Positions 27,759-38,235 of a stretch of DNA of 64,000 nt are shown in pieces. The stretch lies in the NCBI RefSeq assembly GCF_022899355.1, contig NZ_JALJCK010000009.1, positions 246,930-310,929 on the forward strand. Direction: 5' to 3'. This DNA is from Shinella yambaruensis (lineage in GTDB: Bacteria; Pseudomonadota; Alphaproteobacteria; Rhizobiales; Rhizobiaceae). The notes under the pieces were generated by a model. That model was given only the letters and a program-made list of their open reading frames with translations, ran no database searches and was not told the DNA's origin. The translations under genes and the position numbers were made by a program. Each line of letters begins with the position of its first letter. The stretch's first letter is position 1.

Positions 27759-28646
27759 ATGGCGCATCACGGAAAGGGCAAGCCGCCCCGCGTCGGCGAC
27801 AATCCGGTCTTCCGCCGCACGCTGCTCGCCTTCGTGCTCGTGCTGGTCGCGCTGATGATCGTCGCACCGCTCGTCGTCATCGCCGTCGAGGCCTTCTCGC
27901 GTGGTGTCGGCTATTTTGCCGCCTCGATCGCCGATCCGGATACGCGGCACGCGATCCTGCTGACGGTCGTCACGGCGCTGATCGCGGTGCCGGTCAACAC
28001 GGCCTTCGGCGTCGCGGCGGCCTGGGCCATCACCAAGCACGATTTCCGCGGCAAGCGGCTGCTCACCGTCGTCATCGAACTGCCCTTCTCCGTGTCGCCC
28101 ATCGTGGCGGGTGTCTCCTATCTTTTCGTCTACGGCCTGCAGGGCCTGTTCGGCCCGGCGCTGCAATCGGCAGAGATCAAGATCCTCTTCGCGCTGCCGG
28201 GCATCGTGCTGGCCAGCATGTTCGTGACGGCGCCCTTCGTGGCGCGCGAGCTGATCCCGCTGATGCAGGCGCAGGGGCGCGACCTCGAGGAGGCGGCGAC
28301 GTCGCTGGGGGCGAGCGGCTGGCGCACCTTCTTCTCCGTCACGCTGCCGAACATCAAGTGGGCGCTGCTCTACGGCGTCGTGCTCTGCAATTCGCGCGTA
28401 ATGGGCGAATTCGGTGCCGTTTCCGTCGTTTCGGGCAATATCCGCGGCCAGACGAACACGCTGCCGCTGCATATCGAGCTGCTCTATCACGACTACAACG
28501 CGGCCGGCTCCTTCGCCGCCGCATCCATTCTCGCCGGCCTTGCCATCGTCACGCTCATCGCCAAGGTGGCGCTGGAGCGGCAGGGCGCGGGCCGCGTCCA
28601 GCGCCCCTCTCAGCTGGCCGGCGCCGACAGCATCACCCGGAGGTAA
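27759..28646 (+). CDS. cysW: Sulfate ABC transporter permease CysW
   Basis: CysW is the second permease of the sulfate transporter. It has 295 residues and six TM helices. The EAA loop is LEEAATSLGASGWRTFFSVTLPNIKWALLYG, and NSRVMGEFGAVSVVSGNIRGQTNTLPLHIE is the conserved C-terminal block of CysW. It follows cysT immediately. A 4-base gap and GGAGGT lead into cysA. Confidence 0.95.
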   Translation: MAHHGKGKPPRVGDNPVFRRTLLAFVLVLVALMIVAPLVVIAVEAFSRGVGYFAASIADPDTRHAILLTVVTALIAVPVNTAFGVAAAWAITKHDFRGKRLLTVVIELPFSVSPIVAGVSYLFVYGLQGLFGPALQSAEIKILFALPGIVLASMFVTAPFVARELIPLMQAQGRDLEEAATSLGASGWRTFFSVTLPNIKWALLYGVVLCNSRVMGEFGAVSVVSGNIRGQTNTLPLHIELLYHDYNAAGSFAAASILAGLAIVTLIAKVALERQGAGRVQRPSQLAGADSITRR

Positions 28647-28650
28647 AACC

Positions 28651-29673
28651 GTGAAGATCCGCCTTACCAACGTGGTCAAGGAGTTCCAGACCTTTCGCGC
28701 CGTGCACGGCGTGTCGCTCGATATCGAGAGCGGCGAGCTGGTGGCGCTGCTCGGTCCGTCCGGTTCCGGCAAGACGACGATCCTGCGCATGGTCGCCGGC
28801 CTCGAATATGCCGATGGCGGCGCGATCTATTTCGGCGAGGAGAATGCCACCGACATTCCGGTGCGCGAGCGCGGCGTCGGTTTCGTCTTCCAGCACTATG
28901 CCCTCTTCCCGCACATGACCGTCGGCGAGAACATCGCCTTCGGCATGAAGGTCTCCAAGGTCAAGCGTTCGCCCGAGGCGATCGCCAAGCGTGTTGCCGA
29001 ACTGCTCGATCTCGTGCAGCTCGGCGGCCTCAAGGACCGCTTTCCCGGCCAGATCTCCGGCGGCCAGCGCCAGCGCGTGGCGCTCGCCCGGGCGCTCGCC
29101 GTCGATCCGCGCGTGCTGCTGCTCGACGAGCCTTTCGGCGCGCTCGACGCCAATGTGCGGCGGGACCTGCGCCGCTGGCTTCGGAAAATTCATGACGAAC
29201 TGGGCATCACCACGCTCTTCGTCACGCACGACCAGGAAGAGGCGCTGGACCTTGCCGACCGGGTCGTCATCCTGAACAAGGGCAAGATCGTGCAGGAGGG
29301 GACGCCCGAGACGGTCTGCCGCAATCCGGCCGATGCCTTCGTGATGAACTTCCTCGGCGATGCGAACCGGCTCGATGCGGATATCCGTGGCGGCAAGGCC
29401 TATGTCGATGGCGTGGCCTTCGAGGCCGGCGGCGTGGCGGATGGCGGCGGCCAGATCCTGTTCCGCCCGGCCGACGTCACCTGGCACGAGGAGGGGCAAG
29501 GCATTGCCGCGAAGATCGTGCGCGTCATCGACCGGCCGGATTCGCGCCGCGTGCTGGCCCTGACGGGCAGCGGCCAGCCGGTCGAGTTCGATACGGCGCC
29601 GGAATTCCCGTACGGCAAGGGCGAGGAGGGTTTCCTCGACATTCGGCGGCCACGCGCCTATCCGGCGGCGTGA
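28651..29673 (+). CDS. cysA: Sulfate/thiosulfate ABC transporter ATPase CysA
   Basis: This 340-residue ATPase powers CysTW. It has Walker A LLGPSGSGKTTIL, the Q-loop FVFQHYALFPHMTVGENIAFG, signature SGGQRQRVALARALA, Walker B LLLDEPFGALD and the switch His in FVTHDQEEA. The C-terminal regulatory TOBE-like region runs from about residue 240. The start is GTG at 28651 with a perfect GGAGGT six bases upstream. It is convergent with tlpA, 19 bases apart. Confidence 0.95.
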   Translation: MKIRLTNVVKEFQTFRAVHGVSLDIESGELVALLGPSGSGKTTILRMVAGLEYADGGAIYFGEENATDIPVRERGVGFVFQHYALFPHMTVGENIAFGMKVSKVKRSPEAIAKRVAELLDLVQLGGLKDRFPGQISGGQRQRVALARALAVDPRVLLLDEPFGALDANVRRDLRRWLRKIHDELGITTLFVTHDQEEALDLADRVVILNKGKIVQEGTPETVCRNPADAFVMNFLGDANRLDADIRGGKAYVDGVAFEAGGVADGGGQILFRPADVTWHEEGQGIAAKIVRVIDRPDSRRVLALTGSGQPVEFDTAPEFPYGKGEEGFLDIRRPRAYPAA

Positions 29674-29692
29674 GGGAAACTCCGGCTGCGGC

Positions 29693-30367
29693 TTAGCTTT
29701 TCGGCGCCGCCAGCGCGGCGTTGATCAGGGCCTTGGCGTCGTCGCTGTCCCAGGCGGCGGGGCCGTTCATCGCCGAGATCAGGCAGCCCTTGTCGTCCAT
29801 CAGCAACGTGACGGGCAGGCCGAAGGCGAGGCCTTCCTTCTTCAGCGTGTTGAAGACGCCCATCGAGGCATCGCGGTAGTAGCCGAGTTCGTTGACGCCC
29901 GTTTCGGTGAGGAAGGCCTTCGGCTTCTCGTCGTCGCCGGTGTCGATGTTGATCGCCACGACCTCGAACCTGTCGCTGCCGAGCTCCTTTTCGAGCGCGT
30001 TGAGCGCCGGCATCTCCTCGCGGCACGGAACGCACCAGGTGGCCCAGAGGTTGACGAGCAGCGTCTTGCCGGAAAAATCGGCGATCGTCTTCTTCTTGCC
30101 GTCGGGGCCGTCGAAGACGAGATCGGGCAGCGGGCGGTGCGCGTCCACCGTGCGCATGGCGGCGACCTGCCCCTTGGAAAAGGGCGTCAGGGCTTCGGCC
30201 TTCGCCGCGGCGGCCGCGCAGGCGGCGGGATCGGCGGAAGCGACCGCGCCATTGCCAGACAGGCTTTCCTTCACGTATATCGCAGCACCACCGGCGAGAA
30301 GTCCGGCGAGCCCGGCAATGGCGATGAGCTTTCCTGCCGGCAGGCCGAGTTTCTTCTTCACTGTCAT
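29693..30367 (-). CDS. tlpA: Membrane-anchored TlpA-family thiol-disulfide reductase
   Basis: This 224-residue protein has an N-terminal membrane anchor (about residues 12-31) and a periplasmic thioredoxin fold with WCVPC (Cys112, Cys115) in [20 protein letters not shown]. TlpA reduces cytochrome oxidase copper-site proteins in Bradyrhizobium. Two extra cysteines (residue 50 in PAAC and one in KGCLIS) may form the second TlpA disulfide. The ATG at 30367 has GGAG seven bases upstream. It is divergent from argH with only 22 bases between the starts. Confidence 0.92.
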   Translation of the reverse strand: MTVKKKLGLPAGKLIAIAGLAGLLAGGAAIYVKESLSGNGAVASADPAACAAAAAKAEALTPFSKGQVAAMRTVDAHRPLPDLVFDGPDGKKKTIADFSGKTLLVNLWATWCVPCREEMPALNALEKELGSDRFEVVAINIDTGDDEKPKAFLTETGVNELGYYRDASMGVFNTLKKEGLAFGLPVTLLMDDKGCLISAMNGPAAWDSDDAKALINAALAAPKS

Positions 30368-30389
30368 TTCATTCTCCAGGACGGGACCC

Positions 30390-31793
<1,404 letters not shown>

Positions 31794-31897
31794 TCAGATT
31801 GCTTGCAGGACTCATCAGTAGATTAAGGGTGCACAAGGGCGGGCGAATTCGCTAAGGATGGTGCCCACCCGATCACCGGCATTCCAGGGAACGCTTC

Positions 31898-32083
31898 ATG
31901 ACACGCATCGATATCGGCAGGCTGGCTCTCGTGCTCTGCCTTTCCGCAGCGGTTCTGACCGCCTGCGGCCGCAAGGGCGATCTCGACCTGCCGGGCGGCG
32001 CGCAGCCGGTCTACAAGACCGTCGACGGCAAGAAGGTCGAGCAGGTCGAAGACAAGCCCTTCATCCTCGATCCCCTTCTCTAG
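31898..32083 (+). CDS. lptM: LptM-type small lipoprotein
   Basis: This 61-residue protein has a lipobox LTAC (Cys24) followed by GRKGDLDLPG, the hallmark of the LptM (YifL) family, which helps the LPS translocon LptDE mature. The stretch KPFILDPLL ends the protein, as in rhizobial members. It sits between argH and lysA, its usual place. Confidence 0.85.
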   Translation: MTRIDIGRLALVLCLSAAVLTACGRKGDLDLPGGAQPVYKTVDGKKVEQVEDKPFILDPLL

Positions 32084-32098
32084 TTTTGATGTCCTCCC

Positions 32099-32138
32099 GA
32101 ACGCAAAGCCGCTGCACGGTTTTGCCGGAATTGCCCTT
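32099..32138 (+). repeat. Short rhizobial intergenic repeat, copy between lptM and lysA
   Basis: CGCAAAGCCGCTGCAC, then TTTTGCCGGAATTGCC, aligns with the copy at 54584-54630. This copy lacks the left arm GCAATTCC of the inverted repeat. Confidence 0.5.
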
Positions 32139-32156
32139 GTTTAACGGACGAGACCT

Positions 32157-33425
32157 GTGAACCATTTCGAGCATCGCGACGGCATCCTCCATGCGGAGGA
32201 CGTGCCCGTTCCGGAAATCGCCAAGGCGGTCGGCACGCCCTTCTACGTCTATTCGACGGCCACGCTGGAGCGCCACTACAAGGTCTTCGCCAAGGCCTTC
32301 GACGGCGTCGATGCCATGGTGTGCTATGCCATGAAGGCGAATTCGAACCAGGCGGTGCTGAAGACGCTCGCCCGGCTCGGCGCCGGCATCGACGTGGTCT
32401 CGGAAGGCGAACTGCGCCGGGCGCTGGCCGCCGGCGTCCCCGCCTCGCGCATCATGTTCTCCGGCGTCGGCAAGACGCCGCGCGAGATGGACCTTGGCCT
32501 CGAGGCCGGCATCTACTGCTTCAACGTCGAATCCGAGCCGGAGCTGGAGGTGTTGAACGCCCGCGCCGTGAAGGCCGGCAAGGTGGCGCATGTCTCCTTC
32601 CGCATCAATCCGGACGTCGATGCCCGCACGCACGCCAAGATCTCGACGGGCAAGAAGGAAAACAAGTTCGGCATTTCCTGGGAGCGCGCCCGCGCCGTCT
32701 ATGCCCGCGCCGCCGGCCTGCCGGGCATCAAGGTGACCGGTATCGACATGCATATCGGCAGCCAGATCACCGAGCTGCAACCCTTCGAGGACGCCTTCAA
32801 GCTCTTGCGCGAACTCGTCGATACGCTGCGCGCCGACGGCCATACGATCGATCACGTCGATGTCGGCGGCGGCCTCGGTATCCCCTACAAGACGGACAAT
32901 GCGCCGCCGCCGCTGCCGGACGCCTATGCCGAGATCGTCAAGAACCAGCTCCAGGGTCTGAACTGCAAGATCGTCACCGAGCCCGGCCGGCTGATCGTCG
33001 GCAATGCCGGCATCCTCGTCACCGAGGTCATCTATGTGAAGGACGGCGGCGAGAAGACCTTCGTCATCGTCGATGCGGCCATGAACGATCTCATCCGCCC
33101 GACGCTCTACGAGGCCTGGCACGAGATCCAGCCGGTCGTCATCTCCGCCGCCAGCGCGCCGCGCATCCGGGCGGATGTGGTGGGCCCGGTCTGCGAGACC
33201 GGCGACTATCTGGCGCAGGACCGCGAAATGGCGCAGCCGAAGCCCGGCGACCTGATCGCCGTCGGTTCCGCCGGTGCCTATGGCGCCGTGCAGGCCGGCA
33301 CCTATAACAGCCGCCTGCTGGTGCCGGAGGTGCTGGTCAACGGGGCCGCGTTCCATGTCGTGCGGCCGCGGCAGAGCTATGACGACCTGATCGGCCTCGA
33401 TTCGGTGCCGGACTGGCTCGCCTGA
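32157..33425 (+). CDS. lysA: Diaminopimelate decarboxylase
   Basis: This 422-residue PLP enzyme decarboxylates meso-diaminopimelate to lysine. Lys60 in CYAMKANSNQ carries the PLP. The HIGSQIT, VGGGLGIPY, EPGRLIVGNAG and CETGDYLAQDR motifs are all in place, the last with the catalytic Cys. The start is GTG at 32157, preceded by GGACGAG. It ends 118 bases before the TIGR02302 gene. Confidence 0.97.
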   Translation: MNHFEHRDGILHAEDVPVPEIAKAVGTPFYVYSTATLERHYKVFAKAFDGVDAMVCYAMKANSNQAVLKTLARLGAGIDVVSEGELRRALAAGVPASRIMFSGVGKTPREMDLGLEAGIYCFNVESEPELEVLNARAVKAGKVAHVSFRINPDVDARTHAKISTGKKENKFGISWERARAVYARAAGLPGIKVTGIDMHIGSQITELQPFEDAFKLLRELVDTLRADGHTIDHVDVGGGLGIPYKTDNAPPPLPDAYAEIVKNQLQGLNCKIVTEPGRLIVGNAGILVTEVIYVKDGGEKTFVIVDAAMNDLIRPTLYEAWHEIQPVVISAASAPRIRADVVGPVCETGDYLAQDREMAQPKPGDLIAVGSAGAYGAVQAGTYNSRLLVPEVLVNGAAFHVVRPRQSYDDLIGLDSVPDWLA

Positions 33426-33543
33426 CCTTCGGAAGCGCTAAAACCGGCCGCCTGCGCGATCACGATTTTGCGCGTGCCCTCGTCTTCGCCACAAAGCATG
33501 TTATCTTTTGGTGGTGACAACCTGCAGCGGAGAGCGGCGACCG

Positions 33544-36174
33544 ATGGCGATTGACACGCAAGGACAGCGCGGGAAGGAGGCGACCGGCAGCCCGGTGGCC
33601 CGCCGGCTCGCGGGAAAACGCCTTGCCGCCCAGGCCATCCTCTATCTGGAAGCGCTCGCCCCGCGGGTGCTGCCGATCCTGCTTCTCGTCGCAGCTTTCC
33701 TGGCGCTCACCTGGTTCGGCTATTTCCGCCATGTGCCGGCCTGGCTGCATCTTGCGACGCTCGCCGCCTTCGCGCTCGGCCTCGTCGGCCTGCTCATCCG
33801 CCTGCGCGGCATCGTCTGGCCGTCGACCGACAAGGCCTATCGCATGCTGGAGGCGCGCAATGCGCTCGCCCACCAGGCGATCCGGGTGCAGGACGACCGG
33901 CCGTCCGGCGGCGATGCCTTTGCCGAGGCGCTGTGGCGTGAACACCAGGCCCGCATGGCGCGGATGATCGGCACGCTGAGGACCGGGGCGCCGGAGCCCG
34001 ATATCGCCCGTCACGACCGCCATGCCCTGCGTGCGGTGCCGCTGCTCCTCGTCGCCATCGCCTTTGCCTTCTCCTATTCCAACCGCGGCGGCCTTCTGGC
34101 CGATGTGGTTACCGTCCGTGCCCCCGCCGAAACCGCGCCGGACGTGCGCATCGACGCCTGGGTGACGCCGCCGGCGCACACGTCGCGCGCGCCCATCTTC
34201 CTGACCGGCAGCCCGCAGGGTCAGCCGGGTGAGGCCGCCAGGGGCGAGATCCGCATTCCGCAATTCAGCGAACTGACCGTGCGCGTCACCGGCGGTGGCG
34301 GCGACGAGGCGGTGAGCTATCAGGTAACCGGCGAAACCGCGGCCACGGCCATCCTCCCCGAGGCGGAAAAGCCGAAGGATGAAAAAGCCGAGGCTTCGAA
34401 GGCCGAGGCGAAGGTGCCGGTGGCGGCCGCCAATGACGCCAGGACCATGCGCTACAAGATCCTGAAGGACGGCACGCTCTCGGTTGCCGGCCAGACCTGG
34501 ACCTTTGCGGTCATTCCGGACCGCGTGCCGGAAATCGCCTTCGACGGCATCCCGAAGAAGACCGTCGCCTCGGCGCTGGAGATCAGCTTCATCGCCAAGG
34601 ACGATTACGGGATCCAGGAGGCCCATGCGGAGATCGTGCCGGTCGAAAAGCCGAAGGATGCGCGTCCGCTCTATCCGTTGCCGGAGTATAGGCTCGACCT
34701 GCCCCGCCGCGCCGCGCGCGACGCCAAGGGCACGACGAGCCGCAACCTGTCCGAACACCCGCTCTCCGGTAAGCGCGTGAAGATCACGCTCGTCGCCAAG
34801 GATGCCGCCGGGCAGGAGGGGCGCAGCCAGCCGGTCGAGATGATCCTGCCGGCCAAGACCTTCTTCGAGCCGCTCGCCGCGGCCGTCGCCGAACAGCGGC
34901 AGGTCTTCGCGCTCGATGCCAACCAGCTGCCGCACGCGATCGCGCTCAACGAGGCGCTGACGATCCGGCCGGAAGAGACGATCCCCAACCTCACGCATTA
35001 CCTGCTGCTGCAATCGGCCAATGCGCGCATGAAGCTCTCCCGCACGGACGACCAGATGCGTGAGACGGCGGACTATCTCTGGGAAATCGCCCTCGGCATC
35101 GAGGACGGCAACCTGTCGCTGGCCGACCGCCGGCTGCGCGAGGCGCAGAAGGCGCTCTCCGAGGCGCTGGAGCGCAACGCCTCCGACGAGGAGATCGCCG
35201 CGCTCATGAAGGAACTGCGCGAGGCGATGCAGGCCTATATGGAGGAGCTTGCGCGCCAGGCGGCCAAGAACGGCCAGATGCAGCAGAATGCCCAGCAGCA
35301 GGGCCAGATCCTGCGCCAGCAGGATTTGCAGCGCATGATGGACCAGATCGAGAATCTGGCCCGTTCCGGCGCGCGTGACCAGGCCCAGCAGATGCTCTCC
35401 GAGCTGCAGCGCATGATGAACAACCTGCAGGCCGGCCGGCCGCAGCAGGGCCAGCAAGGCCAGCAGAACGACGCGATGCGCCAGCAGATGGACAAGCTCG
35501 GCCAGCTGATGCAGCAGCAGCAGAAGCTGATGGAGCAGACCTTCCAGTTCGACCAGGCGCTGCGTGACCGCCAGCAGCGCGGCGATCCGATGCCGGGCGA
35601 GGAGGGCGAGCAGCGGCCGGGCGACAACGGCGCCGGCCAGCAGCCGACCGACCAGATGACGGCCGAACAGTTGCGTGAGGCGCTGAAGAAGCTGCAGGAG
35701 CAGCAGGACACACTGGGCAAGCAGCTCGGCGAGATTCAGGAAGCGCTGAAGGGCATGGGGCTGGAGCCCGGCGAAGGTTTTGGCCAGGCCGGCCGCGAGA
35801 TGAAGGGCGCTTCGGAAGCGCTCGGCGAGGGCCAGGGCGAATCGGCCGTCGGCAGCCAGGGCCGCGCGCTGGAGGCGCTGCGCCAGGGCGCGCAGAACAT
35901 GATGAGCCAGATGCAGGCCATGATGGGGCAGGGACAGGGCCAGGGACCGGGCGAAGGCATCCCGCAGGCGGGCCGCAACGGCCGCGATCCGCTGGGCCGC
36001 GAGCGCACCCTCAACGGGCAGGGCCCGGATTTCGGCGGGCCGACCAAGGTTCCGGAAGAGATCGACATCCAGCGGGCGCGTGAAATCCTGGAGGAGATCC
36101 GCCGTCGCCTCGGCACCGGGGCAGCGCCCGGTTTTGAACGGGATTACCTGGAGCGGCTGCTCGGAATCCGCTGA
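33544..36174 (+). CDS. TIGR02302 / DUF4175 family membrane protein
   Basis: This 876-residue protein is found across Rhizobiales after lysA. Hydrophobic helices lie near residues 40-63, 65-84 and 155-172, then a long periplasmic or extended region. Residues about 560-850 are very rich in Gln, Met and Glu, with runs such as QQGQQGQQN and coiled-coil heptads (QMMDQIENLAR-like). The C-terminal RRLGTGAAPGFERDYLERLLGIR is a conserved end. The function is not known; membrane anchoring with a long flexible arm suggests a scaffold. The ATG at 33544 has GGAGAG upstream; 33508 is a weaker alternative. Confidence 0.85.
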   Translation: MAIDTQGQRGKEATGSPVARRLAGKRLAAQAILYLEALAPRVLPILLLVAAFLALTWFGYFRHVPAWLHLATLAAFALGLVGLLIRLRGIVWPSTDKAYRMLEARNALAHQAIRVQDDRPSGGDAFAEALWREHQARMARMIGTLRTGAPEPDIARHDRHALRAVPLLLVAIAFAFSYSNRGGLLADVVTVRAPAETAPDVRIDAWVTPPAHTSRAPIFLTGSPQGQPGEAARGEIRIPQFSELTVRVTGGGGDEAVSYQVTGETAATAILPEAEKPKDEKAEASKAEAKVPVAAANDARTMRYKILKDGTLSVAGQTWTFAVIPDRVPEIAFDGIPKKTVASALEISFIAKDDYGIQEAHAEIVPVEKPKDARPLYPLPEYRLDLPRRAARDAKGTTSRNLSEHPLSGKRVKITLVAKDAAGQEGRSQPVEMILPAKTFFEPLAAAVAEQRQVFALDANQLPHAIALNEALTIRPEETIPNLTHYLLLQSANARMKLSRTDDQMRETADYLWEIALGIEDGNLSLADRRLREAQKALSEALERNASDEEIAALMKELREAMQAYMEELARQAAKNGQMQQNAQQQGQILRQQDLQRMMDQIENLARSGARDQAQQMLSELQRMMNNLQAGRPQQGQQGQQNDAMRQQMDKLGQLMQQQQKLMEQTFQFDQALRDRQQRGDPMPGEEGEQRPGDNGAGQQPTDQMTAEQLREALKKLQEQQDTLGKQLGEIQEALKGMGLEPGEGFGQAGREMKGASEALGEGQGESAVGSQGRALEALRQGAQNMMSQMQAMMGQGQGQGPGEGIPQAGRNGRDPLGRERTLNGQGPDFGGPTKVPEEIDIQRAREILEEIRRRLGTGAAPGFERDYLERLLGIR

Positions 36175-36180
36175 AGCGCG

Positions 36181-36540
36181 TCAGGCCGCGAGCGCCGTCG
36201 CCACGGCGCGGCGGATGTCCGGCAGGCTGAAGGGCTTGCTCACCACGTCGACGATCTTCGAGGCAAGGTCGTCGGCCCGCTCGCGTTGCTCGGCATAACC
36301 GGTCATCAGCAGGATCTTCAGCGCCGGATGGGCGGCGGACGCCTTGTGGGCGAGCTCGATGCCGTCCATCACGGGCATGCGGATGTCGGACAGGAGGAGA
36401 TCGAAGCCGCCCTCAGTCAGGGCGTCGAGCCCTGCGGCACCGTCCGGCGCCTCGACGGTCTCGTGGCCGTCCATGCGCAGCGCCCGCGCCACGAAGGTGC
36501 GGAGCGAATCCTCGTCCTCGGTGATCAGGATCTTGGCCAT
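36181..36540 (-). CDS. Single-domain response regulator
   Basis: This 119-residue stand-alone receiver has the acidic pair in TEDEDS, the phospho-acceptor Asp52 (LLLSDIRMPVMDG), Thr in LLMTGYAEQRERA and the Lys of SKPFS. No output domain is present, so it acts as a shuttle or by protein contact. It resembles CpdR-like receivers of rhizobia but differs from the CpdR sequences I remember, so I give no symbol. It starts at an ATG at 36540 with AGGGGA close by. Confidence 0.88.
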   Translation of the reverse strand: MAKILITEDEDSLRTFVARALRMDGHETVEAPDGAAGLDALTEGGFDLLLSDIRMPVMDGIELAHKASAAHPALKILLMTGYAEQRERADDLASKIVDVVSKPFSLPDIRRAVATALAA

Positions 36541-36715
36541 CGGTTCCCCTTTCGGTCCGTTCATCCGGCCCTGCTCCAGGCCGCCGCTGTCTGGGCGGCG
36601 GAACAGAAGGCCGAGCGGCAGGCCGATTCTCCGGTGCCGCTCCGCGAACGAAAAGACCAGACTTTCCTTGTCGATCGGTAAACGACCGATGGGGGAATCT
36701 GCAGTCAGGCCGGCG

Positions 36716-37264
36716 TCAAGCGTCCGCGTCGCCCGTTACGACGCCGACGAAGGGCAGTTCGCGGAAGGCATAGGCGACGTCCATGCCGTAGCCGACGACG
36801 AAATGATCCGGGCATTCGAAGCCGACATAGTCGGCTTCCAGATCGGTCTTGCGCTTCTCGCGCTTGTCGAGCAGCACGGCGATCGTGACGTTGCGGGCGC
36901 CGCGCTCATACATCAGCTCCTTGGCGAAGCTGAGCGTGCGGCCGGATTCGAGGATGTCGTCGATCAGCAGGATATCGCGGCCATGCACGTCGCTGTCGAT
37001 GTCCTTGATGACCTTCACGCCCTGCGAGACGGTGCCGGCGCCGTAGCTCGACAGCGTGATGAACTCGACTTCGGGGGCAAGGCCGGCCGCATGAAGGGCG
37101 CGGGTGAGGTCGGCTGCGAAGATGAACGAGCCCTTGAGCACGGCGATGACGAGGAGGTCCTTCGTCGGGCCGCTGGCGATCTCGGCCGCCAGTTCTTCAT
37201 TGCGCTTGGCGATCGTAGCGGCGTCGTAGAGCGTTTCGATCTTCTTTCCGCGGACAATCTGCAT
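36716..37264 (-). CDS. hpt: Hypoxanthine phosphoribosyltransferase
   Basis: This 182-residue purine-salvage enzyme makes IMP or GMP from the free base and PRPP. The PRPP loop is ILLIDDILESGRTL (about residues 97-110), the flexible loop SSYGAGTVSQ is present, and VGFECPDHFVVGYGMDVAYAFRELPFVGVV is the conserved C-terminal part. The start is ATG at 37264; longer frames upstream have no coding character. Confidence 0.95.
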   Translation of the reverse strand: MQIVRGKKIETLYDAATIAKRNEELAAEIASGPTKDLLVIAVLKGSFIFAADLTRALHAAGLAPEVEFITLSSYGAGTVSQGVKVIKDIDSDVHGRDILLIDDILESGRTLSFAKELMYERGARNVTIAVLLDKREKRKTDLEADYVGFECPDHFVVGYGMDVAYAFRELPFVGVVTGDADA

Positions 37265-37356
37265 CGCGAGGCGGCTCCTTGGTCGTGGGCAAATCCGGCA
37301 AAATCCCGCGGTCTTGCGTGCGGAATTGCGGGAAACAGAGGAGCCGCTTAGCACAG

Positions 37357-38031
37357 TCAGGGGGCGGGTGCACCCTCGGCGGCGAGCGAAACCGAGACTT
37401 TCGGCACTTTTCCGCCATTGTGCGGAATGCGCAACGCGAAGGTCTCACTGGCGCCCGGCGCGAGCTTTGCGGTTTCGAGCGAGAGGCGGTGGTGGATCGC
37501 CTTGCCCATGCGCTCGAAGACGATGTCGACCGGCGGCACGGCGGCGATGGTGTTACCGCCATTGGTGAGGCGGCCATAGACGGCGAGCACCTTCATGCCG
37601 TTGCGGTCGTCGACCGTCGTGATGACATCGGCAATGCGCAGCGCGCCGCCCGGCGTGCTTGCGGGAAGCGCCGCCCTGAGGGCGGAAAGTCCGCCGGCAT
37701 AGGCGAAGACGAAGATGAAGGCCGCCGTGACGAGACCGGCAAAGGCGCGGCCCGGGAGGCGCTGCAAGCCTGCCTCGCACAGCCGGCCGCCGGCTGCGGC
37801 GACGCGAAGCAGCAGGTGGCGCGGCGGCATGTCGGCTGGCGTGGGCCGCGCAGGGCGGTGATTGTCGTTCGACGTGCGGGCGGCGGTGCTGCGGATGACG
37901 ACGAAATCGGCATCGACCACTTCGAGGCGCGCCGGGAACGGCTTTGCATTCCGGCGGGCCGGCGTCTTCGGCTCCGGCGGCAGAAGGTCGATCCGGCCCT
38001 TCGCCTCGCGTCTTGCTCTGAAGGCGTTCAT
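37357..38031 (-). CDS. Membrane-anchored protein with a C-terminal beta domain, function unknown
   Basis: This 224-residue protein has a cytoplasmic basic N-terminus, one TM helix (about residues 98-118) and a C-terminal beta-sandwich-like part. That part has FxLYD or DUF3426 flavour (LAVYGRLTNGGNTIAAVPPVDIVFERMG, then LAPGASETFALRIP). Similar proteins often sit next to ftsEX in Rhizobiales, with a zinc ribbon at the N-terminus; none is seen here. GGGGAGG is five bases before the ATG at 38031. It is divergent from ftsE. Confidence 0.65.
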   Translation of the reverse strand: MNAFRARREAKGRIDLLPPEPKTPARRNAKPFPARLEVVDADFVVIRSTAARTSNDNHRPARPTPADMPPRHLLLRVAAAGGRLCEAGLQRLPGRAFAGLVTAAFIFVFAYAGGLSALRAALPASTPGGALRIADVITTVDDRNGMKVLAVYGRLTNGGNTIAAVPPVDIVFERMGKAIHHRLSLETAKLAPGASETFALRIPHNGGKVPKVSVSLAAEGAPAP

Positions 38032-38235
38032 CGCAACCTCCCCGCTTCGCCAGCGCCCTTTCCGCGCAAAATCATGGGCGAAAAGTCGGGCATTGAATGA
38101 AATCCTTACGAAACGTAAACCATACTGGTTAATGCTTCGGAAACCCGACCGTGAAAGAGCCGCTTTCCTGTGCGACCTCGCCAGCGGACCTGCTTCGGCA
38201 GGCAAGGTAACCCGCCTTTAGAACCGGATTGATCA

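Noticed and set aside
25528..27867. A 779-codon minus-strand open frame across hbd, sbp and cysT
   Set aside because: It crosses three well-supported genes on the other strand and has shadow-type composition (Arg/Gly/Asp-rich).
36181..36540. Naming the receiver protein CpdR
   Set aside because: The core sequence differs from the CpdR proteins I recall; single receivers are too alike to assign by eye.
38106..38118. Palindrome TTACG-N3-CGTAA between ftsE and its divergent neighbour
   Set aside because: Only five-base arms, no known regulator site matched, and no clear promoter to place it against.
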